From Alistipes sp. (GTDB taxonomy: Bacteria; Bacteroidota; Bacteroidia; Bacteroidales; Rikenellaceae): a stretch of 52,169 bases of DNA. The stretch spans positions 1 through 52,169 of the forward strand of contig JAFULF010000016.1 of the NCBI GenBank assembly GCA_017483225.1, in the 5' to 3' direction. Positions 26,836-35,229 of this stretch are shown here, in pieces (the stretch's first letter is position 1; each line of letters begins with the position of its first letter). Made by a program: the position numbers and the translations under genes. The notes below the pieces were generated by a model. The model was not told the origin of the DNA. It did not search any database and saw only the letters and a list, made by a program, of their open reading frames with translations.

Positions 26836-27711
26836 ATGACCAAAATATCCATTCGATTCTATAACGACCGTGAGGTGCGAGCTATTTGGGATGAGGTAAA
26901 TTCCAAGTGGTGGTTCTCGGTGCTTGATATTATCGGGGTGCTGAACGACCAAGACGACTATCAGAAAAACCGCAACTATTGGAAATACCTCAAAACAAAG
27001 CTTCGTAAAGAGCAGAGCCAGTTGGTTAGTGCCACTAACCAACTCAAACTTTTGGCAGCCGATGGTAAGCGATATGCGACTGACACCCTCGACTACGATG
27101 GCGTTTTGCTACTCGCCAAGAGTTTTCCGAATGCCAAGGCGATGCGTTTTGTCGAGTGGTTTACCAATAGCGATGAGACTGTTGACGGCAGAAGTAAGTC
27201 GAAGGCATACGCTCTGTTCGATAGTAGTTTAATCGACAATATCGAGGTTGGCTCGGTAAAAGGTTTGCAGCAGATACACGCCTACTTGTTTGGTGGTTTG
27301 TACGACTTTGCCGGGCAGATTCGCACGATGAATATCGCCAAGGGCGGTTTCCAGTTTGCAATGGCGCAATTCCTTCCGCAGACGCTTGCGACAATCGAGC
27401 AGATGCCCGAGAGTACATTCGAGGAGATTGCCGACAAATATGTTGAAATGAACATCGCCCACCCATTCCGTGAGGGCAACGGTCGTGCGACTCGTATTTG
27501 GCTCGATTTGATTCTCAAAAAGCAGTTGCAGAAATGCGTTGATTGGAGCAAGATTGACAAGAACGACTACTTAAATGCGATGCAAAAGAGCGTTGCAGAC
27601 CCGTCGGATATCAAGCGACTTTTGCAGTCTGCCTTGACCGACAAAATCAACGACCGTGAAACCTTTATGAAGGGTATCGACTACTCGTACTACTACGAGC
27701 AAGAAGAGTAG
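26836..27711 (+). CDS. BRO-N domain fused to a Fic domain
   Basis: 291 residues, starting 2 bp after the restriction-modification stop. Residues 1-125 resemble the BRO-N domain of phage antirepressors ([61 protein letters not shown]). Residues 140-270 are a Fic domain with the full catalytic motif [12 protein letters not shown] at 209-220. The flap region is near [20 protein letters not shown]. An intact motif predicts transfer of AMP or another nucleotide moiety to a target protein. I find no clear inhibitory S/TxxxE(G/N) helix, so control may come from the BRO-N part or another protein. Composition is nearer the host genes than the enzyme upstream. Confidence 0.83.
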   Translation: MTKISIRFYNDREVRAIWDEVNSKWWFSVLDIIGVLNDQDDYQKNRNYWKYLKTKLRKEQSQLVSATNQLKLLAADGKRYATDTLDYDGVLLLAKSFPNAKAMRFVEWFTNSDETVDGRSKSKAYALFDSSLIDNIEVGSVKGLQQIHAYLFGGLYDFAGQIRTMNIAKGGFQFAMAQFLPQTLATIEQMPESTFEEIADKYVEMNIAHPFREGNGRATRIWLDLILKKQLQKCVDWSKIDKNDYLNAMQKSVADPSDIKRLLQSALTDKINDRETFMKGIDYSYYYEQEE

Positions 27712-27814
27712 TAAAATTTCAAAGTGCCATTTTGGCTCTTTGAAATACAATCTGCACTTTCCCAAATAGAAAGTAAACACTTACTCCAATGAGCAATAGT
27801 ACTTAGTTTTGTTT

Positions 27815-27830
27815 GGGTGGAAGATGGATT
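27815..27830. repeat. Stray copy of a tRNA-His 3' end
   Basis: GGGTGGAAGATGGATT matches 37480-37496 (the tRNA-His acceptor and T-arm end) with one G missing. It lies between the Fic gene and tRNA-Arg, ending the non-coding segment that follows tRNA-Arg on the minus strand. The same sequence ends the equivalent segment at the tRNA-His locus (37282-37298). Confidence 0.6.
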
Positions 27831-27994
27831 GACTTCGCTGCGCTCGTCTTTCTCGCACGAGACCTCGGATATAAAAGCGAACAAAGCCGTATGGTGTGCG
27901 GGATTGCCGCAGTCGCTGCGCTTATTCTGCGGCTTTCCCTTGGGCTCCTCGGATATAAACAAACATTGATGGTAAGTTCTGCAAAGCAGAATAT
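27831..27994. other. Non-coding segment with short internal repeats
   Basis: CTCGGATATAAA occurs at 27874-27885 and again at 27948-27959. Words of the type TCGCTGCGCT occur at 27834-27843 and 27913-27922. GCCGCAG and CTGCGGC enclose the second word. Similar CGCTCCGCT words occur in the segment after tRNA-His. An open frame crosses the region but runs into tRNA-Arg, so I do not call a gene. Confidence 0.5.
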
Positions 27995-28054
27995 CTTTTG
28001 CAATATAAGCAGTTGTAAGTGTGCAAGCACCCGCAACTGCTTATATCACAAAAG
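27995..28054. other. Long hairpin with conserved-type loop (Arg locus)
   Basis: The inner stem ATATAAGCAGTTG (28003-28015) pairs perfectly with 28034-28046. After a 2x2 internal loop (CA/CA), CTTTTG (27995-28000) pairs with CAAAAG (28049-28054). The 18-nt loop is TAAGTGTGCAAGCACCCG. The loop resembles those at 12152-12169 and 37415-37430, while the stems are unrelated. The outer arm overlaps the T-run of the tRNA-Arg terminator. Confidence 0.75.
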
Positions 28055-28075
28055 CCACCCCATACGGAGTGGCTT
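28050..28075 (-). terminator. Terminator of tRNA-Arg
   Basis: On the minus strand AAGCCACTCC, loop GTAT and GGGGTGGCTT (G:T pairs tolerated) are followed by TTTT. It is 27 bp beyond the tRNA. Confidence 0.75.
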
Positions 28076-28102
28076 GCCTATGATGTTTGTTTGCGTCGCT
28101 CG

Positions 28103-28176
28103 TGATCTCGGCGGGATTCGAACCCACGACCCACAGCTTAGAAGGCTGTTGCTCTATCCAACTGAGCTACGAGACC
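28103..28176 (-). tRNA. tRNA-Arg (anticodon TCT)
   Basis: The minus strand gives acceptor GGTCTCG/CGAGATC, D-arm TAGCTCAGTTGGATAGAGCA, anticodon loop CTTCTAA between ACAGC and GCTGT, and T-arm GTGGGTTCGAATCCCGC. It is 74 nt with discriminator A, and CCA is not encoded. Anticodon TCT reads AGA and AGG. Confidence 0.94.
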
Positions 28177-28213
28177 GGACCTTGCAACCTCCACGCAGGG
28201 AGTAATGCGGCGA

Positions 28214-28244
28214 CAAAAGTAATACAAAATTATCAAATCGCAAA
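28214..28244 (-). promoter_or_regulatory. Promoter of tRNA-Arg
   Basis: Minus strand: TTTG at 28241-28244 and TACTTTTG at 28214-28221, 19 bp apart. Confidence 0.7.
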
Positions 28245-28480
28245 ATTTCCGGCGTATAGTTATCGCTGATGGTTATTATGGTTGCAGCAGAGCGGAGATA
28301 TAACACTTTTAGAACGGCAAATGTGCAACGAGAAAGTGCATAAATGTGCAATGATAAAGCACAGAAACGTTCAACGACTAAGTACAAAAGCGTGCAGTAG
28401 AAGTGTACATCGGAAGCGGGCAAAAGCGAGGGAGAAGATGCACAAAAGCGTGCGGTGTCGTCGTAAAGAAGGTGCTATTT
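28245..28480. other. Intergenic stretch with short GTGCA-type repeats
   Basis: No supported gene. AAATGTGCAA occurs at 28319-28328 and 28342-28351. ACAAAAGCGTGC occurs at 28384-28395 and 28442-28453. Several other GTGC and GCAC words are scattered between. An open frame at 28282-28485 has unusual composition (Lys, Arg, His, Cys-rich) and no family resemblance. I treat it as non-coding. Confidence 0.4.
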
Positions 28481-28511
28481 TTTGACTATTAAAACCTTTT
28501 TATTACCTTTG
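28481..28511 (+). promoter_or_regulatory. Promoter of the FAD-dependent dehydrogenase
   Basis: TTTG at 28481-28484 and TACCTTTG at 28504-28511 are 19 bp apart. The predicted start is near 28518, about 20 nt before the ATG. Confidence 0.8.
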
Positions 28512-28538
28512 TGTTTTATATAGTACCCACGTAACGAT

Positions 28539-30095
28539 ATGTCACAGATTATCACACTATCGCTCTCGCCACGTGATGCTGCCAATGTGGCGGCATATAC
28601 CGCTTGTGCTGCACGTGAGTTGCGGGTGCGTGAGGATAATATTGCCCTGCTGCGTATCGTGAAGCGGTCGGTAGATGCTCGTAGAGGGGCCTTGAAGGTA
28701 AACCTTACCTTGGAGGCATTTATCGACAATGAGCCTATGCCGGCACCGCTCCACTTCGACTACCCCTCGGTTGCGGCGGCCTCGTCGGTGATTATCGTGG
28801 GTGCAGGCCCTGCCGGGCTCTTTGCCGCCCTGCGTCTGATAGAGATGGGCATCAAGCCTATAATCTTCGAGCGAGGCAAGGATGTCGTGGAGCGAGGCAA
28901 GGATATAGCACAGATACAGCGTAATAACGGCATAGACCCCGACTCGAACTACGCCTTTGGCGAGGGTGGTGCGGGCACATTCTCGGACGGCAAGCTCTTC
29001 ACACGCAGCAAGAAGCGAGGCGACTACAACCGTGCGTTGCAGCGTCTGGTCTATCACGGTGCGGCGGAGGAGATTCTCTACGAGGCGCATCCGCACATCG
29101 GCTCCGACCGTCTGCCACGCATCATTGCCGATATGCGTCGCAGGATTATAGAGTGTGGGGGCGAGATTCACTTTTCGAGTCGAGTGAGCGGCTTCATCGT
29201 GAAGCAGGGGCGTGTCAAGGGTGTGCGCCTCGGCGATGTCACGGTGGAGGCGCAGGCGGTCATCGTGGCGACGGGTCACTCCGCACGTGATATATACGAG
29301 GTTCTCCACTCCGACGGCATTCGCTTGGAGGCGAAGCCGTATGCTATGGGGGTGCGTATCGAGCACCCGCAGGCGCTTATCAACAGGATACAGTACCACG
29401 GCTCGGAGCAGATGGAGTACCTTCCGGCAGCATCCTACTCTCTGGTGGAGCAGGTTGGCGGCAGGGGTGTTTACTCCTTCTGTATGTGCCCCGGGGGATT
29501 TATCGTGCCGGCGATGACGGATGCGGCGGAGTCGGTCGTGAATGGTATGTCGCCATCACGTCGCAACTCTCCGTATGCCAACTCCGGCTTTGTCACGGAG
29601 ATACGCTTGGAGGACTTCGAGCATCTGCGACCTAAGTATGGGGAGTTGGCGGGCTTGGCCTTCCAGCGTGAGTTGGAGCAGGTGGCACGGGCCCACTCCG
29701 AGGGCCGTCAGACCGCTCCGGCGCAGAGGGTCGCCGACTTTGTGTCGGGCAGAGCCTCTGCCTCGTTGCCTTCGTGTTCGTATGTGCCCGGCATTGTGCC
29801 GTCACGTCTGGATGAGTGGATGCCACGCTTTATGTCGTCACGTCTGCGTGAGGCGATACGTATTTTTGACCGCAGGATGCACGGCTACCTCACCTCCGAG
29901 GCGGTGGTCGTGGGTGTGGAGTCACGCACCTCGACACCTGTGCGCATCCCAAGGGATAAGATGACGCTGATGCATCCCGAGGTTGAGGGTTTGTTCCCTT
30001 CGGGCGAGGGTGCGGGCTATGCCGGCGGAATCATCTCGGCGGCACTCGACGGCGAGCGGGTGGCTGAGGCTGTTGCTACATTTATAAGAGGGTAG
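28539..30095 (+). CDS. Uncharacterised FAD-dependent dehydrogenase (COG2509 type)
   Basis: 518 residues. An N-terminal extension of about 80 residues (ACAARELRVREDNIALLRIVKRSVDARRG) is followed by the dinucleotide fold VIIVGAGPAGLFAALRLIEMG. FERGKDVVERGKDI, the glycine-rich YAFGEGGAGTFSDGKLFTRS and the closing VEGLFPSGEGAGYAGGIISAALDG are the signatures of this family. The reaction is unknown; it is soluble and cytoplasmic by lack of a signal sequence. Codon use is host-like. Confidence 0.88.
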   Translation: MSQIITLSLSPRDAANVAAYTACAARELRVREDNIALLRIVKRSVDARRGALKVNLTLEAFIDNEPMPAPLHFDYPSVAAASSVIIVGAGPAGLFAALRLIEMGIKPIIFERGKDVVERGKDIAQIQRNNGIDPDSNYAFGEGGAGTFSDGKLFTRSKKRGDYNRALQRLVYHGAAEEILYEAHPHIGSDRLPRIIADMRRRIIECGGEIHFSSRVSGFIVKQGRVKGVRLGDVTVEAQAVIVATGHSARDIYEVLHSDGIRLEAKPYAMGVRIEHPQALINRIQYHGSEQMEYLPAASYSLVEQVGGRGVYSFCMCPGGFIVPAMTDAAESVVNGMSPSRRNSPYANSGFVTEIRLEDFEHLRPKYGELAGLAFQRELEQVARAHSEGRQTAPAQRVADFVSGRASASLPSCSYVPGIVPSRLDEWMPRFMSSRLREAIRIFDRRMHGYLTSEAVVVGVESRTSTPVRIPRDKMTLMHPEVEGLFPSGEGAGYAGGIISAALDGERVAEAVATFIRG

Positions 30096-30121
30096 ATAAC
30101 GATTAACCGAAACTATAAACG

Positions 30122-30982
30122 ATGTTTTCAATTATTGTGTGCTCCATCCGACCGGAGCAGGCTGCGGCGCTTGAACAGAATATCGCCTCGACAATCGGGG
30201 TGTCGTATGAGTTTATAGTTTATGACAATAGGGCTGCGGGCAAGGGTATCTGCGCCGTCTATAACGAGTGTGCCCGCCGTGCCAAGTATGACTATCTCTG
30301 CTTTATTCACGAGGATATAGCTTTTCATACGCAGGATTGGGGTCGGGAGATTGCGCAAAAGCTCTCCGAGCAGGATTGTGGCGCAATAGGCTTTGCGGGA
30401 GGTACGTCGAAATACCCGTACCCGTATGGTTGGCAGAGCATACGTACATTCACCTGCAAGAACTACATCAGAGGTTCGCTCGGCGGAGGCTCCTCGTTGC
30501 GTAAGTCGAGAGAGGAGGGTGCCTACTCGCAGGTGGTTACTCTGGATGGTATGGCGCTGATGGTGAGGCGTGATGTGTGGGCGGAGTGCAACTTCGATGA
30601 GGTGACCTTCACGGGCTTCCACTCCTACGACACGGATTTTACCACGGCACTCTTTTGTGGCGGCCGACGTAACTACGTATGCAACAGCGTGCTTATCGAG
30701 CACTTCTCGACCGGCTCCTTCTCGACGAAGTGGTACGAGAGCGTGAAGCGCTATCTTGCCAAGTGGGGTGAGCGTCTGCCTCTGTTTGTCGAGCCGAAAC
30801 ATACGGTGCGACAGATAGCCCGTCTGGCTCCTCGTGTTGAGGCGTTTGCCTTGAAGTATCTGCTTCGACACGGACTTGTGGAGCGGGCCGAGGCGGTGGC
30901 TATGGTTGATGACTTCTGCGCTCGTCATCCGTTTGCCATACAGGGATTGTTGATGAGATTGAGGTTATGCAAAACAGAGTAG
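30122..30982 (+). CDS. Glycosyltransferase-like GT-A protein (StrF/Glyco_tranf_2_5 type)
   Basis: 286 residues beginning MFSIIVCSIRPEQAAALEQN. The pattern IHEDIAF places an Asp where the nucleotide-sugar metal site normally is. GAIGFAGGTSKYPYPYGW, LDGMALMVRRDVWAECNFDE and SYDTDFTTALFCGGR fit the family. It probably adds a sugar to a cell-surface glycan. It starts 26 bp after the dehydrogenase and 10 bp before a DUF5672 gene, so the latter two are probably co-transcribed. Confidence 0.83.
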   Translation: MFSIIVCSIRPEQAAALEQNIASTIGVSYEFIVYDNRAAGKGICAVYNECARRAKYDYLCFIHEDIAFHTQDWGREIAQKLSEQDCGAIGFAGGTSKYPYPYGWQSIRTFTCKNYIRGSLGGGSSLRKSREEGAYSQVVTLDGMALMVRRDVWAECNFDEVTFTGFHSYDTDFTTALFCGGRRNYVCNSVLIEHFSTGSFSTKWYESVKRYLAKWGERLPLFVEPKHTVRQIARLAPRVEAFALKYLLRHGLVERAEAVAMVDDFCARHPFAIQGLLMRLRLCKTE

Positions 30983-30992
30983 ATACAATTAT

Positions 30993-31781
30993 ATGTCACA
31001 CATCAAAGTTAAAGTAGTTGTTCCGATATATACCGAGCGCCTTGAAGGTAGAGAGTTGCTCTCGTTCCGCCATAACGCCGAGGTGCTGCATCGCTATCCT
31101 ATGGCGATTGTTGCGCCCGAGGGGTTGAATGTGGATGCTGTGGTGGCGGAGGCTCCACAGTGTGAGGTGGTGCGTGTTACGAGGGATTGGCTCGGTGGTA
31201 ATGGCATTGCCGGGTATAATAGAATGATGCTCTCGAAGGAGTTCTATGAGCTCTTCTCTGACTGTACCTATATCCTTATCTGTCAGCCTGATGCTTGGAT
31301 TTTTAGGGATGAGTTGGAGCAGTGGTGCGATAGGGGATTCGACTATGTTGGTGCGCCGTGGCCGAAGCGTAAGCGATACGATATGCCGATTGTGAAGCAG
31401 TACCTGTGGCTGCGCAAAAAGCTCTTCTCACGCCCCGGCAGACTTATGCGTCAGGACTACTTCAACAAGGTGGGTAACGGAGGCTTGTCGCTCCGCCGTA
31501 TCGGGGCCTTTGCTGAGGCGTGCGACCGCTACCGTGATGTGATAGAGGAGTTCAAGGTTCATCGTGGCACGCTTTGGAATGAGGATTGGTTCTGGGCACT
31601 CATCCCCAAAGAGTTCTCTTATCCGACATTTGATAAGGCGCTCGGATTCTCGTTTGATGTCTATCCGAGGCGTTGCCATACGCTCGCCGAGGGGCATCTG
31701 CCGATGGGGTGCCACGGCTGGTTCAAGCGACGCAACCTTCCGTTCTGGCAACCGATAATCGAGGGTGGCAATGAAAAATAA
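30993..31781 (+). CDS. DUF5672 protein (glycosyltransferase-like)
   Basis: 262 residues starting MSHIKVKVVVPIYTERL. Family patterns include YNRMMLSKEFYELFSDCTYI, CQPDAWIFRDELEQW, GFDYVGAPWP, KVGNGGLSLRRI and NEDWFWALIPKEF. DUF5672 members are fold relatives of glycosyltransferases and sit in surface polysaccharide loci. The specific role is unknown. It follows the GT-A gene by 10 bp. Confidence 0.85.
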   Translation: MSHIKVKVVVPIYTERLEGRELLSFRHNAEVLHRYPMAIVAPEGLNVDAVVAEAPQCEVVRVTRDWLGGNGIAGYNRMMLSKEFYELFSDCTYILICQPDAWIFRDELEQWCDRGFDYVGAPWPKRKRYDMPIVKQYLWLRKKLFSRPGRLMRQDYFNKVGNGGLSLRRIGAFAEACDRYRDVIEEFKVHRGTLWNEDWFWALIPKEFSYPTFDKALGFSFDVYPRRCHTLAEGHLPMGCHGWFKRRNLPFWQPIIEGGNEK

Positions 31782-31790
31782 TTCGCTCTT

Positions 31791-31822
31791 TTTGCGAATT
31801 GTGAATAAAATTGCTATATTTG
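31791..31822 (+). promoter_or_regulatory. Promoter of the secreted protein pair
   Basis: TTTG at 31791-31794 and TATATTTG at 31815-31822 are 20 bp apart, a full consensus. It lies just after the DUF5672 stop. Confidence 0.85.
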
Positions 31823-31866
31823 TATGGGATAAAGTATGATTTTATTCGAATAAAAGACCTATAACA

Positions 31867-33024
31867 ATGAAAATGACAACACTCTTTAAGGGTTTGACCG
31901 CTTTTGCCCTGGCGATGATGCTCTGCTGTTCGGCAGACGCTTTCGCTGCAAAGAAGCCGAAGAAGGAGAAGATTACCGACCCTCGCCTGCTTACCGTTAT
32001 GAAGATGGGTAAGGTTGCGAAGGAGTCGCAGTTTGTAACCAGAGGCACAGCCCTCAAAACCGCTCACAGCTCTGTGCAGGGCTTCGATGTGGTCAATGGA
32101 GGTGCCGAGATTTGGTACTCGCAGCCGGGTCAGACAGCCAAGTTGCAGCAGGGCCTTACCAAAATTCACGAGAACTACGTGGTGCGCCACGTGGGCAATC
32201 GTCGTGAGCTGATGACCCTGCGCTACTTCGGTAATGCACACAGCCTCTGTGTCGAGCGTACCAACGCCGGCGACTATGTTTGGGTGGCAGGTAACGCTAC
32301 CCGTCACGCCAAGAAGGGGCACTATATGCGCACTCGCACGCTCTCCCGCATCCCGTTTGAGGTGGGTGCCGAGTACGATAAGGGCTATGCCGGCGAAACC
32401 TACTATATGGGAGGCGAGTATATCTACCCTGCATTGCAGACCGAGCAGGATATGATTGGTATGGCTACCCACTTGAAGGGCGACTGGACATTCAGCATCT
32501 ACTCTCTGTCGGAGGCACGTGCGATGCCTGATACCGAGTTGAAGGTAAAGGTTGCCTACAAGGGCGAGAATATCGGCGAGGAGACCGAGACTGCCATCCG
32601 CACCTTCAAGGGTAAGGATTTGAGCGAACTCGAACCTATCACCAGCTTCACGGTGAAGAAGCCGGAGGAGGGTAGCAACCCTGCCAAGGATGTTCTGCAC
32701 TATGCGTTCCGTGCTTGGGACTTCGACAAGGACTATGTATATTTCTTGGAGGGCGCACACAACAAGAGCAACTATAACGCCAATGGCCCGTCTGTCGGCT
32801 ATATCACGGTCTTTGACCACGCAGGTCGTGTCGTGCTGCCACGTCGCCGTATCGGCGTTGTGGGCGACCAGGTCATCCTCGAAGTGCTCGGCATCACCCC
32901 TACGGGATGTGCCCACATTGCAGGCTTCAAGATGAAGGGTAACACGGCGTACCTCTGCCTTGCAACTCACGCCAAGAGCGGCGAGAAGAAGGGCTGGCGC
33001 TCGGTTGTCGTTAAGTACGAATAG
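31867..33024 (+). CDS. Secreted protein of unknown function, probable beta-propeller
   Basis: 385 residues with a signal peptide (MKMTTLFKGLTAFALAMMLCCSADAFAA). The rest is rich in short beta strands with repeating aromatic/glycine patterns (EIWYSQPGQTAKLQQGL, LMTLRYFGNAHSLCVERT, DYVWVAGNATRHAKKG, YFLEGAHNKSNYNANG). This recalls propeller folds and, weakly, the helveticin J-like family. No catalytic motif stands out. It is followed 24 bp later by a secreted FAD-dependent oxidoreductase and likely shares its promoter. The function is not assigned. Confidence 0.6.
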   Translation: MKMTTLFKGLTAFALAMMLCCSADAFAAKKPKKEKITDPRLLTVMKMGKVAKESQFVTRGTALKTAHSSVQGFDVVNGGAEIWYSQPGQTAKLQQGLTKIHENYVVRHVGNRRELMTLRYFGNAHSLCVERTNAGDYVWVAGNATRHAKKGHYMRTRTLSRIPFEVGAEYDKGYAGETYYMGGEYIYPALQTEQDMIGMATHLKGDWTFSIYSLSEARAMPDTELKVKVAYKGENIGEETETAIRTFKGKDLSELEPITSFTVKKPEEGSNPAKDVLHYAFRAWDFDKDYVYFLEGAHNKSNYNANGPSVGYITVFDHAGRVVLPRRRIGVVGDQVILEVLGITPTGCAHIAGFKMKGNTAYLCLATHAKSGEKKGWRSVVVKYE

Positions 33025-33048
33025 ACTAACTGATAAAACTGACAGAAT

Positions 33049-34932
33049 ATGAAATCTATCTTAAAAGTGGTGGCTGCGCTCCTTGCGGGAGTTATGCCCC
33101 TTACGGCCTCTGCGCAGCTGCTCGTTGAGCAGACTCCGCCTGTGAAGCCTATGCTTACCGAGCAGAACTCGACGGTTAAGAAGTCGGTGGAACTTACGGC
33201 CGATGTCGTAGTCTGCGGTGGTGGCCTTGCGGGTGTCTGCGCCGCAGTCTCTGCGGCACGTCACGGTGCGAAGGTTGTGCTGGTGCAGGACCGTCCGGTG
33301 CTTGGCGGTAACGCATCGAGCGAGATGCGTATGGGTATCGTCGGCGCAAAGACCGACGAGACGCAGGAGACGGGTATCTTGGAGGAGATGCAGTTGCGCA
33401 ACTTCTACTACAATCCTCTGCAACGCTACACGATGTGGGATGATACCATCTACTCGACGGTTATTATGGAGCCGAATATCAAACTTCTGCTCAACACCTC
33501 GGTTAATGATGTGGTTATGAATGGTGAACGTATCGCTGCGGTAAAGGCTTGGAATACAAACGCCTACACCGAATATACCATCCACGGAACAATCTTTGCG
33601 GATTGTACGGGTGACGGTATCCTCCGCCTCTCGGGAGCGAAGTTCCGCAAGGGCCGTGAGCTGCCGGATGAGTTCAACGAGAACTATTTGCAGGAGGGTG
33701 GCGACAGCAAGACGATGGGTAACTCTATCCTCATCCAGCTCCGCAAGACCGATGTCGATGTTCCGTTCAAGGCTCCGGAGTGGGCATACCACTTCACCGA
33801 TGCCGACTTCGACTACACGGTTCCTAAATCGACAATTCCGGGCTTGAAGTTCAACTATAAGCGCATCTATAATCCGCACGACAACAACTTCTGGTGGTGC
33901 GAGTTTGGCGGTAACTTCGACACTATCGCCGATGCAAACGACATCCAGTTCGAGCTTAAACGTATCGTCTATGGTATCTGGGAGTATATGAAGAACCACC
34001 CCGACGGTCGTGGTAAGGGCTACGAGTTGGATTGGATTGGCTCACTGCCGGGCAAGCGTGAGAATACCCGCTTTGTCGGCCCGCATATCCTCACACAGCA
34101 CGACGTGACAAGTGGTGGCCACTTCCCTGACGTTGTGGCTTATGGAGGCTGGACCCTCGACGACCACCATCCGGATGCGTTCCACAAGAAGGGCCGTATC
34201 TCGGTAGAGTACGATGTGCCACAGGGCTTCGGTATTCCTTTCGGCGTTCTCTACTCTGTGAATGTTCCAAACCTGATGTTTGCGGGTCGTGATATCTCGG
34301 CGACACATATGGGCCTCTCGGCAACACGTGTTATGGCAACTTGCGCCCTGCTTGGTCAGGCGGCAGGTACCGGTGCTGCGGTGGCTATCGAGAAGGGTAT
34401 CGACCCTGCCGAGGTGCACAAGGAGCACATCGCACAGGTGCAGGCTATGCTCGAAGATGACGACGTTATGCTGCCATATCGCTGGCGTAAGGTTTCGGAC
34501 CTGACCGCCTCGGCGAAGGTGGATGAGGGTCTCGAAATCCTCCGCAACGGTATCGACCGTAATTGGGAGGGCAAGGACAACGGCGTGTGGGTTGCTCCCG
34601 AGCAGACCACTATCCTCTATACGTGGAAGAAGCCTGTGACGGTGAGCGGTGCACGTATGATTTTCGACTCGGAGTTGAAGGTGCGCAGCAAGCGTATGCG
34701 TAAGTTGGAGGCTACCACCGAGCGTGTGAAGATGCCGTCGGTGCTCACCAAGGGCTTCCGTGTTGAGGCTCTGGTAGGCAAGGAGTGGAAGACCGTGTAT
34801 GAGGATAAGGATAACTACCAGCGTCTGCGCAAGGTGGCTTTCGAGCCTGTCGAGACCAAGCAGCTCCGCCTCGTCGTGACCGAGACTTGGGGCGCAGAGA
34901 AGGCGCACGTGTTTGCCTTTGATGCCCTGTAA
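33049..34932 (+). CDS. Secreted FAD-dependent oxidoreductase (FAD_oxidored family)
   Basis: 627 residues with a signal peptide (MKSILKVVAALLAGVMPLTASAQ). The FAD-binding start is DVVVCGGGLAGVCAAVSAARHGAKVVLVQDR, then GGNASSEMRMG, and FADCTGDGILRLSGAKFRKGRE. The fold closes with NLMFAGRDISATHMGLSATRVM and CALLGQAAGTGAA. The C-terminal 130 residues look like a beta-sandwich accessory domain. Relatives occur in polysaccharide-use loci and act on sugars or uronic acids, but the substrate here is unknown. Export of a flavoprotein is notable. It is coupled to the unknown secreted protein before it. Confidence 0.85.
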   Translation: MKSILKVVAALLAGVMPLTASAQLLVEQTPPVKPMLTEQNSTVKKSVELTADVVVCGGGLAGVCAAVSAARHGAKVVLVQDRPVLGGNASSEMRMGIVGAKTDETQETGILEEMQLRNFYYNPLQRYTMWDDTIYSTVIMEPNIKLLLNTSVNDVVMNGERIAAVKAWNTNAYTEYTIHGTIFADCTGDGILRLSGAKFRKGRELPDEFNENYLQEGGDSKTMGNSILIQLRKTDVDVPFKAPEWAYHFTDADFDYTVPKSTIPGLKFNYKRIYNPHDNNFWWCEFGGNFDTIADANDIQFELKRIVYGIWEYMKNHPDGRGKGYELDWIGSLPGKRENTRFVGPHILTQHDVTSGGHFPDVVAYGGWTLDDHHPDAFHKKGRISVEYDVPQGFGIPFGVLYSVNVPNLMFAGRDISATHMGLSATRVMATCALLGQAAGTGAAVAIEKGIDPAEVHKEHIAQVQAMLEDDDVMLPYRWRKVSDLTASAKVDEGLEILRNGIDRNWEGKDNGVWVAPEQTTILYTWKKPVTVSGARMIFDSELKVRSKRMRKLEATTERVKMPSVLTKGFRVEALVGKEWKTVYEDKDNYQRLRKVAFEPVETKQLRLVVTETWGAEKAHVFAFDAL

Positions 34933-34962
34933 TAGGGGAGTCGTTATACGACCTCAATAGAG

Positions 34963-35174
34963 ATGAAGCTGTCTAACAAGGCTACTTTGTCGTTATACTC
35001 GCCCTCAAAATGCTCATTTACGCCGAGTAAACTGCGCTTTTTCGGGCTTCGTAAGGTTGCGATTAAGGCGAATGAAAACAAATGTATATTTTTTTCTGAG
35101 CCGGAGCAACCAAAAGCCATCGTAGATGGATTAAGCCTAAAATTAGCACTTGTTATACAACTTCTGAAAAGAAA
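34963..35174. repeat. Probable dispersed intergenic repeat with open frames on both strands
   Basis: On the minus strand the peptide SPKKRSLLGVNEHFEGEYN can be read, and the plus strand is also open (from MKLSNKATLSLYSP). Similar peptides are, from memory, common between genes in Bacteroidales, which suggests a repeated DNA element rather than a gene. It lies against the conserved-loop hairpin at 35175. I could not verify copy number. Confidence 0.4.
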
Positions 35175-35205
35175 GAGCGTGTCCGAAAACTTGTTGGACA
35201 CGCTC
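35175..35205. terminator. Hairpin terminator with GAAAACTTGTT loop
   Basis: A 10-bp stem GAGCGTGTCC (35175-35184) pairs with 35196-35205. The loop is GAAAACTTGTT, and ATCTTTTTG follows on the plus strand. The loop resembles the one at 41794-41803. It serves converging genes (FAD oxidoreductase and S1/P1 nuclease). Confidence 0.75.
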
Positions 35206-35229
35206 ATCTTTTTGGTGTGGGTGTATCTG

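Noticed and set aside
27813-28205. 130-codon plus-strand frame before and across tRNA-Arg
   Set aside because: It translates the repeat-rich segment, the hairpin and the antisense of tRNA-Arg, so it is not a gene despite a hydrophobic stretch.
28282-28485. 67-codon plus-strand frame upstream of the FAD-dependent dehydrogenase
   Set aside because: Its composition comes from repeated GTGCA and AAAGCG words, it overlaps the promoter of the next gene, and it resembles no family.
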